DNA of 64,000 bases from Hydractinia symbiolongicarpus (Eukaryota; Cnidaria; Hydrozoa; Anthoathecata; Hydractiniidae): positions 1,612,001-1,676,000 of the forward strand of contig NC_079882.1 in NCBI RefSeq assembly GCF_029227915.1, read 5' to 3'. Shown here one piece after another: positions 26,035 to 40,146 of the stretch. Within the stretch, counting starts at the first letter, position 1; each line of letters opens with the position of its first letter. Under the pieces are notes generated by a model that was not told where the DNA came from, did no database searches, and worked only from the letters and a program-made list of their open reading frames with translations. A program made the position numbers and the translations under genes.

Positions 26035-29000
26035 CTCAAACGGACTGACACCGTTAGAAAGTCAATGAAAGCTAGTTTTAGAAAATGTCTCTATTTCTTC
26101 AGCGCACGCTAACGACTAGGATTGGTCCCACAGTAAAGAATGACATATTTATCTAAATTTTTCAATAAAGCGCTACCATCGCGCCCAGTGTAATCGCTGA
26201 GTTCCGGCAATCATGTCAAATTAAAAAGAATGTTAGTTTTTGGAGTCCAATTGTCTCATTTTCACATTTATCAGGTCACAGACCTAAATCAGTTCAATTT
26301 AGTCCCACATTCAATCGTTTCACTGTTAAAAGCGATTCAACCGAGTAATTTGAGAAAAATATAGCTAAATACATGTTGGTACGAATATGTGACCCAACCG
26401 TTGCAACTCAAACGGACTGACACCGTTAGAAAGTCAATGAAATGTAGTTTTTGAAACTGTCGCTATTTCTTCAGCGCGCAATAACGGATAGGATTGGTCC
26501 CACACTAAAGAATGATTTATTTATCTAAATTTTTAAAAGAACGCTACCACAGCGCCCAGTATAATGGCTGAGTTCCGGCAATCACATCAAATTAAGAAGA
26601 ATGTTATTTCTTGGAGTTCAATTTTCTCATTTATCACATTTCTCAGGTCACAGTCCACAGTTAGTTCAATTAAGTCCCACAGTCAATCGTTTCACTGTTA
26701 ACAGCCATGCAACCTAGCAATGTCAGATAAATATCGCTAAATACATGTTGGTACGAATATGTGACCCAACCGTTGTAACTCAAACGGACTGACACCGTTA
26801 GAAAGTCAATGAAATGTAGTTTTTGAAACTGTCGCTATTTCTTCAGCCCGCCATAACGTCTAGGACTGGTCCCACAGTAAAAAAATGACTTTTTAATCTT
26901 AATTCTTAAATGAAGCGCTATCAGAGCGCCCAGTGTAATCGCTGAGTTCTGGCAATCACGTCAAATAAAAAAGAATGTTATTTCTTGGAGTCCACTTGTC
27001 TCACTTATAACAATTATCAGGTCACAGACCAAAATCAGTTCAATTTAGTCCCACAGTCAATCGTTTCACTGTTAAAAGCGATTCAACCGAGTAATATGAG
27101 AAAAATATAGCTAAATACATGTTGGTACGAAAATGTGACCCAACCGTTGCAACTCAAACGGACTGACACCGTTAGAAAGTCAATGAAATGTAGTTTTTGA
27201 GACTGTCGCTATTTCTTCAGCGCGCGATGACGGATAGGATTGGTCCCACACTAAAGAATGATTTATTTATCTAAATTTTTAAATGAAACGCTACCACAGC
27301 GCCCAGTGTAATGGCTGAGTTCCGGCAATCACATCAAATTAAGAAGAATGTTATTTCTTGGAGTTCAATTTTCTCATTTATCACATTTCTCAGGTCACAG
27401 TCCACAGTTAGTTCAATTAAGTCCCACAGTCAATCGTTTCACTGTTAACAGCCATGCAACCTAGCAATATCAGATAAATATCGCTAAATACATGTTGGAA
27501 CGAATATGTGACCCAACCGTTGTAACTCCAACGGACTGACACCGTTAGAAAGTCAATGAAATGTAGTTTTTGAAACCGTCGCTATTTCTTCAGCGCGCGA
27601 TAACGGATAGGATTGGTCCCACAGTGAAGAATGACTTATTTATCTAAATTCATAAATGAAGCGTTACCATTGCGCCCAGTGTAATCGCTGAGTTCCGGCA
27701 ATCATGTCAAATTAAGAAGAATGTTATTTCTTGGAGTTCAATTTTCTCATTTATCACATTTCTCAGGTCACAGTCCACAGTTAGTTCAATTAAGTCCCAC
27801 AGTCAATCGTTTCACTGTTAACAGCCATACAACCTAGCAATATCAGATAAATATCGCTAAATACATGTTGGAACGAATTTGTGACCCAACCGTTGTAACT
27901 CAAACGGACTGACACCGTTAGAAAGTCAATGAAATGTAGTTTTTGAAACTGTCGCTATTTCTTCAGCGCGCGATAACGGATAGGATTGGTCCCACAGTGA
28001 AGAATGGCTTATTTATCTAAATTTTTAAATGAAGCGCTACCACAGCGCCCAGTGTAATGGCTGAGTTCCGGCAATCACGTCAAATTAAGAAGAATTTTAT
28101 TTCTTGGAGTCTAGTTGTCTCACTTTCACACTTATAAGGTCACAGTCCATAATCGGTTCAATTAAGTCCCACAGTCAATCGTTTCACTGTTAGAAGACAT
28201 ACAACCTAGTATTGCCTGAAAAATATCAAGAAATACATGTTGGTACGAATATGTGACTCAACCGTTGTCTCTCAACCAGATTGATACTGTTAGAAAGTCA
28301 ATGAAATGTAGTTTTTGAAACTGTCGCTATTTCTTCAACGCGCGATAACGTCTAGGATTGGTCCCACAGTAAAAAAATGACTTTTTAATCTTAATTCTTA
28401 AATGAAGCGCTATCAGAGCGCCAGGTGTAATCGCTGAGTTCTGGCCATAACGTCAAATAAAAAAGAATGTTATTTCTTGGAGTCCACTTGTCTCACTTAT
28501 AACATTTATCAGGTCACAGACCTAAATCAGTTCAATTTAGTCCCACAGTCAATCGTTTCACTGTTAAAAGCGATTCAACCGAGTATTATGAGAAAAATAT
28601 AGCTAAGTACATGTTGGTACGAACATGTGACCCAACCGTTGCAACTCAAACGGACTGACACCGTTAGAAAGTCAATGAGATGTAGTTTTTGAAACTGTCG
28701 CTATTTCTTCAGCGCGCGATAACGGATAGGATTGGTCCCACAGTAAGGAATGATTTATTTATCTAAATTTTTAAATGAAGCGCTACCACAGCGCCCAGTG
28801 TAATGGCTGAGTTCCGGCAATCACGTCAAACTAAGAAGAATGTTATTTCTTGGAGTTCAATTTTCTCATTTATCACATGTCTCAGGTCACAGTCCACAGT
28901 TAGTTCAATTAAGTCCCACAGTCAATCGTTTCACTGTTAACAGCCATGCAACCTAGTAATATCACATAAATATCGCTAAATACATGTTGGAACGAATATG

Positions 29001-29738
29001 TGACCCAACCGTTGTAAGTCAAATGGACTGACACCGTTAGAAAGTCAATGAAATGTAGTTTTTGAAACTGTCGCTATTTCTCAGCGCGCGATAACGGATA
29101 GGATTGGTCCCACAGTGAAGAATGACTTATTTATCTAAATTCTTAAATGAAGCGCTACCATTGCGCCCAGTGTAATCGCTGAGTTCCGGCAATCATGTCA
29201 AATTAAAAGGAATGTTATTTCTTGGAGTCCACTTGTCTTACTTATAACATATATAAAGTCACAGACCAAAATCAGTTCAATTTAGTCCCACAGTCAATCG
29301 TTTCACTGTTAAAAGCGATGCAACCGAGTATTATCGCTAAATACATGTTGGTACGAATATGTGACGCAACCGTTGTAACTGAAGCGGATTGATACCATTA
29401 GAAAGTCAATGAAATGTAGTTTTTGAAACTGTCGCTATTTCTTCAGCGCACGATAACGGTTAGGATTGGCCCCACAGTAAAAAATGATTTATTTATCTAA
29501 ATTTTTAAATGAAGCGCTACCACAGCCCCCAGTGTAATGGCTGATTTCCGGCAATCACGTCAAATTAAGAAGAATGTTATATCTTGGAGTCCAATTGTCT
29601 CACTTTCACACAGTCCATAATCAGTTCAATTAAGTCCCACAGTCAATCGTTTCACTGTTAACAGCCATACAACCTAGTAATACCTGAAAAGTATCGTTAA
29701 ATACGTGTTGGTACGAATATGTGACTCAACCGTTGTCT
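26035..29738. repeat. Supermodule copy 2, Q segment
   Basis: Ten units starting at 26035, 26407, 26779, 27153, 27526, 27899, 28271, 28645, 29018 and 29379, parallel to 20492-24195. Scattered differences noted by eye include AATTTGAG versus AATATGAG (26348), GCGCGCAATAACGG versus GCGCGCGATAACGG (about 26475), GATGACGG versus GATAACGG (27228) and GAATGGCTT versus GAATGACTT (28004). The trimer at its right end is present once, not twice. Confidence 0.88.
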
Positions 29739-31973
29739 CCCAAACGGATTGATACTGTTAGAAAGTCAATGAAATGTAGTTTTTGAAACTGTCGCCATTG
29801 CTTCAGCGCACGATAACGGTTAGGATTGGTCCCACAGTGAAGAATGACTTATTTACCTAAACTTTCAAAAGAAGCGCTACCACAGCGCCCAGTGTAATCG
29901 CTGAGTTCCGGCAATCATGACAAATTAAAAAGAATGTTATTTCTTGGAGTCCACTTGTCTCACTTTCACATTTATAAGGTCACAGTCCATAATCAGTTCA
30001 ATTAAGACCCACAGTCAATCGTTTCACTGTTAAAAGCCATACAACCTAGTAATGCCGCAAGAATATCACGAAGTACATGTTGCTACGAATATGTGACTCA
30101 ACCGTTGCAACTCAAACGGATTGATACTGTTAGAAAGTCAATGAAATGTAGTTCTTGAAACTGTCGCTATTTCTTCAGCGCGCAATAACGGCTAGGATTT
30201 GTCCCACAGTAAAGAATGACTTATTTATCTAAATTCTAAAATGAAGCGCTACCACAGCACCCAATGTAACCACTGAGTTACGGCAATCTTGTCGAATTTA
30301 GAAGAATGTTATTTCTTGGAGTCCAATTTTCTCATTTATCACATTTATCAGGTCACAGTCCAAAGTTAGTTCAATTAAGTCCCACAGTCAATCGTTTCAT
30401 TGTTACGGGCGATGCAACCTAGTAATATCAGAAAAATATCGCTAAATACATGTTGGTACGAATATGTGACCCAACCGTGGAAACTCAAACGGACTTGCAC
30501 CGTTAGAAAGTCAGCGAAATGTAGTATTTGAAACTGTCTCTATTTCTTCAGCGCGTGCTAACGGCTACGATTGGTCCCACAGTGAAAAATTACTTTTTTA
30601 TCTTAATATTTAATTGAAGCGCTACCACAGCGCCCAGTGTAATCGCTGAGTTTCGGCAATCATGTCAAATTAAGAAGAATGTTATTTCTTGGAGTCCAAT
30701 TGTCTCACTTTCACATTTATAAGGTCAAAGTCCATAATCAGTTCAATTAAGTCCCACAGTCAATTGTTTCACTGTTAAAAGCAACACAACATAGAAATAC
30801 CTGAAAAATATCACAAAATACATGTTGGTAGGAATATGTGACTCAACCGTTGTAAGTCAAACGGATTGATACTGTTAGAAAGTCAATGAAATGTAGTTCT
30901 TGAAGCTGTCCCTATTTCTTCAGCGCGCGATAACGGCTAGGATTGGTTTCACAGTAAAGAATGACTTATTTATCTAAATTCTTAAATGAAGCGCTACCAC
31001 AGCGCCCAGTGTAATCGCTGAGTTCCGGCAATCATATCAAAATAAGAAGAATGTTATTTCTTGGAGTCTAATTTTCTCATTTATCACATTTATCAGGTCA
31101 CAGTCCGAAGTTAGTTCCATTAAGTCCCACAGTCAATCGTTTCATTGTTTAAAGCGATGCAACCTAGTAGTATCAGAGAAATATCGCTAAATGCATGTTG
31201 GTACGAATATGTGACCCAACTGTTGTAACTCAAACGGACTGACACCGTTAGAAAGTCAATGAAATGCAGTATTTAAAACTGTCTCTATTTCTTCAGCGCG
31301 TGCTAACGGCTACGATTGGTCCCACAGTGAAAAATTACTTTTTTATCTTAATATTTAATTGAAGCGCTACCACAGCGCCCAGTGTAATCGCTGAGTTTCG
31401 GCAATCATGTCAAATTAAGAAGAATGTTATTTCTTGGAGTCCAATTGTCTCACTTTCACATTTATAAGGTCAAAGTCCATAATCAGTTCAATTAAGTCCC
31501 ACAGTCAATTGTTTCACTGTTAAAAGCAACACAACATAGAAATACCTGAAAAATATCACAAAATACATGTTGGTAGGAATATGTGACTCAACCGTTGTAA
31601 GTCAAACGGATTGATACTGTTAGAAAGTCAATGAAATGTAGTTCTTGAAGCTGTCGCTATTTCTTCAGCGCGCGATAACGGCTAGGATTGGTTTCACAGT
31701 AAAGAATGACTTATTTATCTAAATTCTTAAATGAAGCGCTACCACAGCGCCCAGTGTAATCGCTGAGTTCCGGCAATCATATCAAAATAAGAAGAATGTT
31801 ATTTCTTGGAGTCTAATTTTCTCATTTATCACATTTATCAGGTCACAGTCCGAAGTTAGTTCCATTAAGTCCCACAGTCAATCGTTTCATTGTTTAAAGC
31901 GATGCAACCTAGTAGTATCAGAAAAATATCGCTAAATGCATGTTGGTACGAATATGTGACCCAACTGTTGTAA
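29739..31973. repeat. Supermodule copy 3, R segment plus 2-monomer duplication of P
   Basis: Units 29739 and 30111 repeat R; 30484 and 30856 repeat the first two units of P (19002, 19374). The next two units, 31229 and 31601, repeat 30484 and 30856 with a 745-bp period, so this P copy has a dimer duplication absent from copy 1. Shared odd markers are GCAACACAACATAG, GTTGGTAGGAATATG, GTAAGTCAAACGG and GATTGGTTTCACAGT (the last one only in this copy). The joint lies at the start of unit 31229, where GAAATGCAGTATTTAAAACTG marks the second dimer. Confidence 0.85.
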
Positions 31974-34900
31974 CTCAAACGGACTGACACCGTTAGAAAG
32001 TCAATGAAATGTAGTTTTTGAACTGTCGCGATTTTTCCAGCGCGCGATAACGGCGAGGAATGGTCCCACAGTAAAAAATGACTTATTAATCTAAATTTTT
32101 AAATGAAACGCTACCACAGCGCCCAGTGTAAGCGCTGAGTTTCGGCAATCATGTCAAGTTAAGAAGAATGTTATTTCTTGGAGTCAAACTGTCTCACTTT
32201 CACATTTATAAGGTCACAGTCCAAAGTTAGTTCAATTAAGTCCCACAGTCAATCGTTTCATAGTTATAAGCGATGCTACCTAGTAATATCAGAGAAATAT
32301 CGCTAAATACATTGTGGTACGAATAGGTGACCCAACCGTTGTAACTCAAACGGAGTGACACCGTTAGAAAGTCAATGAAATGTTGTTTTTGAAACTGTTG
32401 CTGTTTCTTCAGCGCGCGATAACGGCTACGATTGGTCCCACAGTAAAGAATGACTTATTTATCTAAATTCTTAAATGAAGGGCTACCACAGCGCCCAGTG
32501 TAATCGCTGAGTTCCGGCAATCATGTCAAATTAAGGAGAATGTTATTTCTTGGAGTCCAATTTTCTCATTTATCACATTTATCAGGTCACAGACCAATGT
32601 TAGTTCAATTAAGTCCCACAGTCAATCGCTTCATTGTTAAGAGCGATGCAACCTAGAAATATCAGAAAAATATCGCTAAATGCATGTTGGCACGACTATG
32701 TGACCCAACCGTTGTAACTGAAACGGACTGACACCGTTAGAAAGTCAATGAAAGCTAGTTTTAGAAAATGTCTCTATTTCTTCAGCGCACGCTAACGACT
32801 AGGATTGGTCCCACAGTAAAGAATGACATATTTATCTAAATTTTTCAATAAAGCGCTACCATCGCGCCCAGTGTAATCGCTGAGTTCCGGCAATCATGTC
32901 AAATTAAAAAGAATGTTAGTTTTTGGAGTCCAATTGTCTCATTTTCACATTTATCAGGTCACAGACCAAAATCAGTTTAATTTAGTCCCACAGTCAATCG
33001 TTTCACTGTTAAAAGCGATTCAACCGAGTAATATGAGAAAAATATAGCTAAATACATGTTGGTACGAATATGTGACCCAACCGTTGCAACTCAAACGGAC
33101 TGACACCGTTAGAAAGTCAATGAAATGTAGTTTTTGAAACTGTCGCTATTTCTTCAGCGCGCGATAACGGATAGGATTGGTCCCACACTAAAGAATGATT
33201 TATTTATCTAAATTTTTAAAAGAAGCGCTACCACAGCGCCCAGTGTAATGGCTGAGTTCCGGCAATCACATCAAATTAAGAAGAATGTTATTTCTTGGAG
33301 TTCAATTTTCTCATTTATCACATTTCTCAGGTCACAGTCCACAGTTAGTTCAATTAAGTCCCACAGTCAATCGTTTCACTGTTAACAGCCATGCAACCTA
33401 GCAATGTCAGATAAATATCGCTAAATACATGTTGGTACGAATATGTGACCCAACCGTTGTAACTCAAACGGACTGACACCGTTAGAAAGTCAATGAAATG
33501 TAGTTTTTGAAACTGTCGCTATTTCTTCAGCGCGCGATAACGGATAGGATTGGTCCCACACTAAAGAATGATTTATTTATCTAAATTTTTAAATGAAACG
33601 CTACCACAGCGCCCAGTGTAATGGTTGAGTTCCGGCAATCACATCAAATTAAGAAGAATGTTATTTCTTGGAGTTCAATTTTCTCATTTATCACATTTCT
33701 CAGGTCACAGTCCACAGTTAGTTCAATTAAGTCCCACAGTCAATCGTTTCACTGTTAACAGCCATGCAACCTAGCAATATCAGATAAATATCGCTAAATA
33801 CATGTTGGAACGAATATGTGAACCAACCGTTGTAACTCCAACGGACTGACACCGTTAGAAAGTCAATGAAATGTAGTTTTTGAAACCGTCGCTATTTCTT
33901 CAGCGCGCGATAACGGATAGGATTGGTCCCACAGTGAAGAATGACTTATTTATCTAAATTCATAAATGAAGCGATACCATTGCGACCAGTGTAATCGCTG
34001 AGTTCCGGCAATCATGTCAAATTAAGAAGAATGTTATTTCTTGGAGTTCAATTTTCTCATTTATCACATTTCTCAGGTCACAGACCTAAATCAGTTCAAT
34101 TTAGTCCCACAGTCAATCGTTTCACTGTTAAAAGCGATTCAACCGAGTATTATGAGAAAAATATAGCTAAGTACATGTTGGTACGAACATGTGACCCAAC
34201 CGTTGCAACTCAAACGGACTGACACCGTTAGAAAGTCAATGAGATGTAGTTTTTGAAACTGTCGCTATTTCTTCAGCGCGCGATAACGGATAGGATTGGT
34301 CCCACAGTAAGGAATTATTTATTTATCTAAATTTTTAAATGAAGCGCTACCACAGCGCCCAGTGTAATGGCTGAGTTCCGGCAATCACGTCAAACTAAGA
34401 AGAATGTTATTTCTTGGAGTTCAATTTTCTTATTTATCACATGTCTCAGGTCACAGTCCACAGTTAGTTCAATTAAGTCCCACAGTCAATCGTTTCACTG
34501 TTAACAGCCATGCAACCTAGTAATATCACATAAATATCGCTAAATACATGTTGGAACGAATATGTGACCCAACCGTTGTAAGTCAAATGGACTGACACCG
34601 TTAGAAAGTCAATGAAATGTAGTTTTTGAAACTGTCGCTATTTCTTCAGCGCGCGATAACGGATAGGATTGGTCCCACAGTGAAGAATGACTTATTTATC
34701 TAAATTCTTAAATAAAGCGCTACCATTGCGCCCAGTGTAATCGCTGAGTTCCGGCAATCATGTCAAATTAAAAGGAATGTTATTTCTTGGAGTCCACTTG
34801 TCTTACTTATAACATATATAAAGTCACAGACCAAAATCAGTTCAATTTAGTCCCACAGTCAATCGTTTCACTGTTAAAAGCGATGCAACCGAGTATTATC

Positions 34901-35675
34901 GCTAAATACATGTTGGTACGAATATGTGACGCAACCGTTGTAACTGAAGCGGATTGATACCATTAGAAAGTCAATGAAATGTAGTTTTTGAAACTGTCGC
35001 TATTTCTTCAGCGCACGATAACGGTTAGGATTGGCCCCACAGTAAAAAATGATTTATTTATCTAAATTTTTTAATGAAGCGCTACCACAGCCCCCAGTGT
35101 AATGGCTGATTTCCGGCAATCACGTCAAATTAAGAAGAATGTTATATCTTGGAGTCCAATTGTCTCACTTTCACACAGTCCATAATCAGTTCAATTAAGT
35201 CCCACAGTCAATCGTTTCACTGTTAACAGCCATACAACCTAGTAATACCTGAAAAGTATCGTTAAATACGTGTTGGTACGAATATGTGACTCAACCGTTG
35301 TCTCCCAAACGGATTGATACTGTTAGAAAGTCAATGAAATGTAGTTTTTGAAACTGTCGCCATTGCTTCAGCGCACGATAACGGTTAGGATTGGTCCCAC
35401 AGTGAAGAATGACTTATTTACCTAAACTTTCAAATGAAGCGCTACCACAGCGCCCAGTGTAATCGCTGAGTTCCGGCAATCATGACAAATTAAAAAGAAT
35501 GTTATTTCTTGGAGTCCACTTGTCTCACTTTCACATTTATAAGGTCACAGTCCATAATCAGTTCAATTTAGTCCCACAGTCAATCGTTTTACTGTTAACA
35601 GCCATGCAACCTAGCAATATCAGATAAATATCGCTAAATACATGTTGGAACGAATATGTGACTCAACCGTTGTCT
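31974..35675. repeat. Supermodule copy 3, end of P and a shortened Q
   Basis: Units 31974 and 32345 match 19747 and 20119; 32718 and 33090 match 20492 and 20864. Then 33463 corresponds to 21610 and 33836 to 21983, so the counterpart of 21236 is missing. At about 34080 the sequence jumps from the 21983-type unit to the tail of the 22728-type unit (CAGGTCACAGACCTAAATC), losing two more monomers, and continues with 34209, 34582 and 34944, the trimer with short units. Unit 35304 is the GTTGTCTCCC type. Relative to copies 1 and 2, this Q has lost three monomers in two events. Confidence 0.82.
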
Positions 35676-36794
35676 CCCAAACGGCTTGATACTGTTAGAA
35701 AGTCAATGAAATGTAGTTTTTGAAACTGTCGCCATTTCTTCAGCGCACGATAACGGTTAGGATTGGTCCCACAGTGAAGAATGACTTATTTACCTAAACT
35801 TTCAAATGAAGCGCTACCACAGCGCCCAGTGTAATCGCTGAGTTCCGGCAGTCATGTCAAATTAAAAAGAATGTTATTTCTTGGAGTCCACTTGTCTCAC
35901 TTTCACATTTATAAGGTCACAGTCCATAATCAGTTCAATTTAGTCCCACAGTCAATCGTTTCACTGTTAACAGCCATACAACCTAGTAATACCTGAAAAA
36001 TATCAAGAAGTACATGTTGGTACGAATATGTGACTCAACCGTTGTAACTCAAACGGACTGACACCGTTAGAAAGTCAATGAAATGTAATTTTTGAAACTG
36101 TCGCTATTTCTTCAGCGCACGATAACGTCTAGGATTGGTCCCACAGTAAAAAAATGACTTTTTAATCTTAATTCTTAAATGAAGCGCTATCACAGCGCCC
36201 AGTGTAATCGCTGAGTTCCGTCAATTACGTCAAATTAAAAAGAATGTTATTTCTTGGAGTCCACTTGTCTCACTTATAACATTTATCAGGTCACAGACCA
36301 AAATTAGTTCAATTTAGTCCCACAGTCAATCGTTTCACTGTTAAAAGCGATGCAACCGAGTAATATAAGAAAAATATCGCTAAATACATGTTGGTACGAA
36401 TATGTGACCCAACCGTTGTAGCTCAAACGGACTGACACCGTTAAAAAGTCAATGAAATGTAGTTTTTGAAACTGTCGCTATTTCATCAGCGCGCGATAAC
36501 GGATAGGATTGGTCCCACAGTGAAGAATGACTTATTTATCTAAATTCTTAAATGAAGCGCTACCACAGCGCTCAGTGTAATGGCTGAGTTCCGGCAATCA
36601 CGTCAAATTAAGAAGAATGTTATTTCTTGGAGTTCAATTTTCTCATTTATCACATTTCTCAGGTCACAGTCCACAGTTAGTTCAATTAAGTCCCACAGTC
36701 AATCGTTTCACTGTTAACAGCCATACAACCTAGCAATATCAGATAAATATCGCTAAATACATGTTGGTACGAATATGTGACGCAACCGTTGTAA
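35676..36794. repeat. Three-monomer transition block
   Basis: Unit 35676 repeats the GTTGTCTCCCAAACGG and CCTAAACTTTCAAATGAAGC features of 35304. Unit 36048 is the TAACGTCTAGG / AAAAAAATGACTTTTTAATC type, also seen at 39026, 44888 and 62661. Unit 36422 is the TTTCATCAGCG / AGCGCTCAGTGTAATGG type, also seen at 39400, 45262, 50749, 55215, 61915 and 63034. The block links the supermodule region to the 5861-bp duplication and shows where the monomer types used further right first appear. No gene. Confidence 0.75.
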
Positions 36795-39700
36795 CTGAAG
36801 CGGATTGATACCATTAGAAAGTCAATGAAATGTAGTTTTTGAAACTGTCGCTATTTCTTTAGCGCACGATAACGGGTAGGATTGGTCCCACAGTAAAGAA
36901 TGATTTATTTATCTAAATTTTTAAATGAAGCGCTACCACAGCCCCCAGTGTAATGGCTGAGTTCCGGCAATCATGTCAAATTAAAAAGAATGTTAATTCT
37001 TGGAGTCCACTTGTCTCACTTTCACATTTATAAGGTCACAGTCCATAATCAGTCAATTTAGTCCCACAGTCAATCGTTTCACTGTTAACAGCCATGCAAC
37101 CTAGCAATATCAGATAAATATCGCTAAATAAATGTTGGAACGAATATGTGACCCAACCGTTGTAACTCAAACGGACTGACACCGTAAGAAAGTCAATGAA
37201 ATGTAGTTTTTGAAACTGTCGCTATTTCTTCAGCGCACGATAACGGTTAGGATTGGTCCCACAGTAAAGAATGATTTATTTATCTAAATTTTTAAATGAA
37301 GCGCTACCACAGCGCCCAGTGTAATGGCTGAGTTCCGCAATCACGTCAAATTAAGAAGAATGTTATATCTTGGAGTCCAATTGTCTCACTTTCACATTAA
37401 TAAGGTCACAGTCCATAATCAGTTCAATTAAGTCCCACAGTCAATCGTTTCACTGTTAACAGCCATACAACCTAGTAATACCTGAAAAATATCAAGAAGT
37501 GCATGTTGGTACGAATATGTGACTCACCCGTTGTAACTCAAACGGACTGACACCGTTAGAAAGTCAATGAAATGTAATTTTTGAAACTGTCGCTATTTCT
37601 TCAGCGCGCGATAACGGATAGGATTGGTCCCACAGTAAGGAATGATTTATTTATCTAAATTTTTAAATGAAGAGCTACCACAGCGCCCAGTGTAATGGCT
37701 GAGTTCCGGCAATCACGTCAAATTAAGAAGAATGTTATTTCTTGGAGTTCAATTTTCTCATTTATCACATGTCTCAGGTCACAGTCCACAGTTAGTTCAA
37801 TTAAGTCCCACAGTCAATCTTTTCACTGTTAACAGCCATGCAACCTAGTAATATCACATAAATATCGCTAAATACATGTTGGAACGAATATGTGACCCAA
37901 CCGTTGTAACTCAAATGGACTGACACCGTTAGAAAGTCAATGAAATGTAGTTTTTGAAACTGTCGCTATTTCTTCAGCGAGCGATAACGGATAGGATTGG
38001 TCCCACAGTGAAGAATGACTTATTTATCTAAATTCTTAAATGAAGCGCTACCATTGCGCCCAGTGTAATCGCTGAGTTCCGGCAATCATGTCAAATTAAG
38101 AAGAATGTTATTTCTTGGAGTTCAATTTTCTCATTTATCACATTTCTCAGGTCACAGTCCACAGTTAGTTCAATTATGTCCCACAGTCAATCGTTTCACT
38201 GTTAACAGCCATACAACCTAGCAATATCAGATAAATATCGCTAAATACATGTTGGAACGAATATGTGACCCAACCGTTGTAACTCAAACGGACTGACACC
38301 GTTAGAAAGTCAATGAAATGTTGTTTTTGAAACTGTCGCTATTTCTTCAGCGCGCGATAACGGATAGGGTTGGTCCCACAGTGAAGAATGACTTATTTAT
38401 CTAAATTCTTAAATGAAGCGCTACCATTGCGCCCAGTGTAATCGCTGAGTTCCGGCAATCATGTCAAATTAAAAAGAATGTTATTTCTTGGAGTCCACTT
38501 GTCTCACTTTCACATTTATAAGGTCACAGTCCATAATCAGTTCAATTTAGTCCCACAGTCAATCGTTTCACTGTTAACAGCCATGCAACCTAGCAATATC
38601 AGATAAATATCGCTAAATAAATGTTGGAACGAATATGTGACCCAACCGTTGTAACTCAAACGGACTGACACCGTAAGAAAGTCAATGAAATGTAGTTTTT
38701 GAAACTGTCGCTATTTCTTCAGCGCACGATAACGGTTAGGATTGGTCCCACAGTAAAGAATGATTTATTTATCTAAATTTTTAAATGAAGCGCTACCACA
38801 GCGCCCAGTGTAATGGCTGAGTTCCGCAATCACGTCAAATTAAGAAGAATGTTATATCTTGGAGTCCAATTGTCTCACTTTCACATTTATAAGGTCACAG
38901 TCCATAATCATTTCAATTTAGTCCCACAGTCAATCGTTTCACTGTTAACAGCCATACAACCTAGTAATACCTGAAAAATATCAAGACGTACATGTTGGTA
39001 CGAATATGTGACACAACCGTTGTAACTCAAACGAACTGACACCGTTAGAAAGTCAAGGAAATGTAATTTTTGAAACTGTCGCTATTTCTTCAGCGCGCGA
39101 TAACGTCTAGGATTGGTTCCACAGTAAAAAAATGACTTTTTAATCTTAATTCTTAAATGAAGCGCTATCACAGCGCCCAGTGTATTCGCTGAGTTCCGTC
39201 AATTACGTCAAATTAAAAAGAATGTTATTTCTTGGAGTCCACTTGTCTCACTTATAACATTTATCAGGTCACAGACCAAAATTAGTTCAATTTAGTCCCA
39301 CAGTCAATCGTTTCACTGTTAAAAGCAATGCAACCGAGGAATATAAGAAAAATATCGCTAAATACATGTTGGTACGAATATGTGACCCAACCGTTGTAAC
39401 TCAAACGGACTGACACCGATAGAAAGTCAATGAAATGTAGTTTTTGAAACTGTCGCTATTTCATCAGCGCGCGATAACGGATAGGATTGGTCCCACAGTG
39501 AAGAATGACTTATTTATCTAAATTCTTAAATGAAGCGCTACCACAGCGCTCAGTGTAATGGCTGAGTTCCGGCAATCACGTCAAATTAAGAAGAATGTTA
39601 TTTCTTGGAGTTCAATTTTCTCATTTATCACATTTCTCAGGTCACAGTCCACAGTTAGTTCAATTAAGTCCCACAGTCAATCGTTTCACTGTTAACAGCC

Positions 39701-40146
39701 ATACAACCTAGCAATATCAGAAAAATATCGCTAAATACATGTTGGTACGAATATGTGACGCAACCGTTGTAACTGAAGCGGACTGATACTATTACAAAGT
39801 CAATGAAATTTAGTTTTTGAAACTGTCGCTATTTCTTCAGCGCGCAATAACGGCTAGGATTGGTCCCACAATAAAAAAATGACATTTTAATCTTAATTCT
39901 TAAATGAAGCGCTACCACAGCGCCCAGTGTAATCGATGAGTTCCGGCAATCATGTCAAATTAAAAAGAATGTTATTTCTTGGAGCCCACTTGTCTCACTT
40001 ATAACATTTATCAGGTCAGAAACCAAAATCAGTTCAATTTAGTCCCACAGTCAATCGTTTCACTGTTAAAAGCGATGCAACCGAGTAATATGAGAAAAAT
40101 ATCGCTAAATACATGTTGGTACGAATATGTGACCCAACTGTCGTAA

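Noticed and set aside
34031-34222. Open frame of 63 codons, plus strand
   Set aside because: Created by the recombination joint near 34080; no recognisable domain, and composition is that of the satellite.
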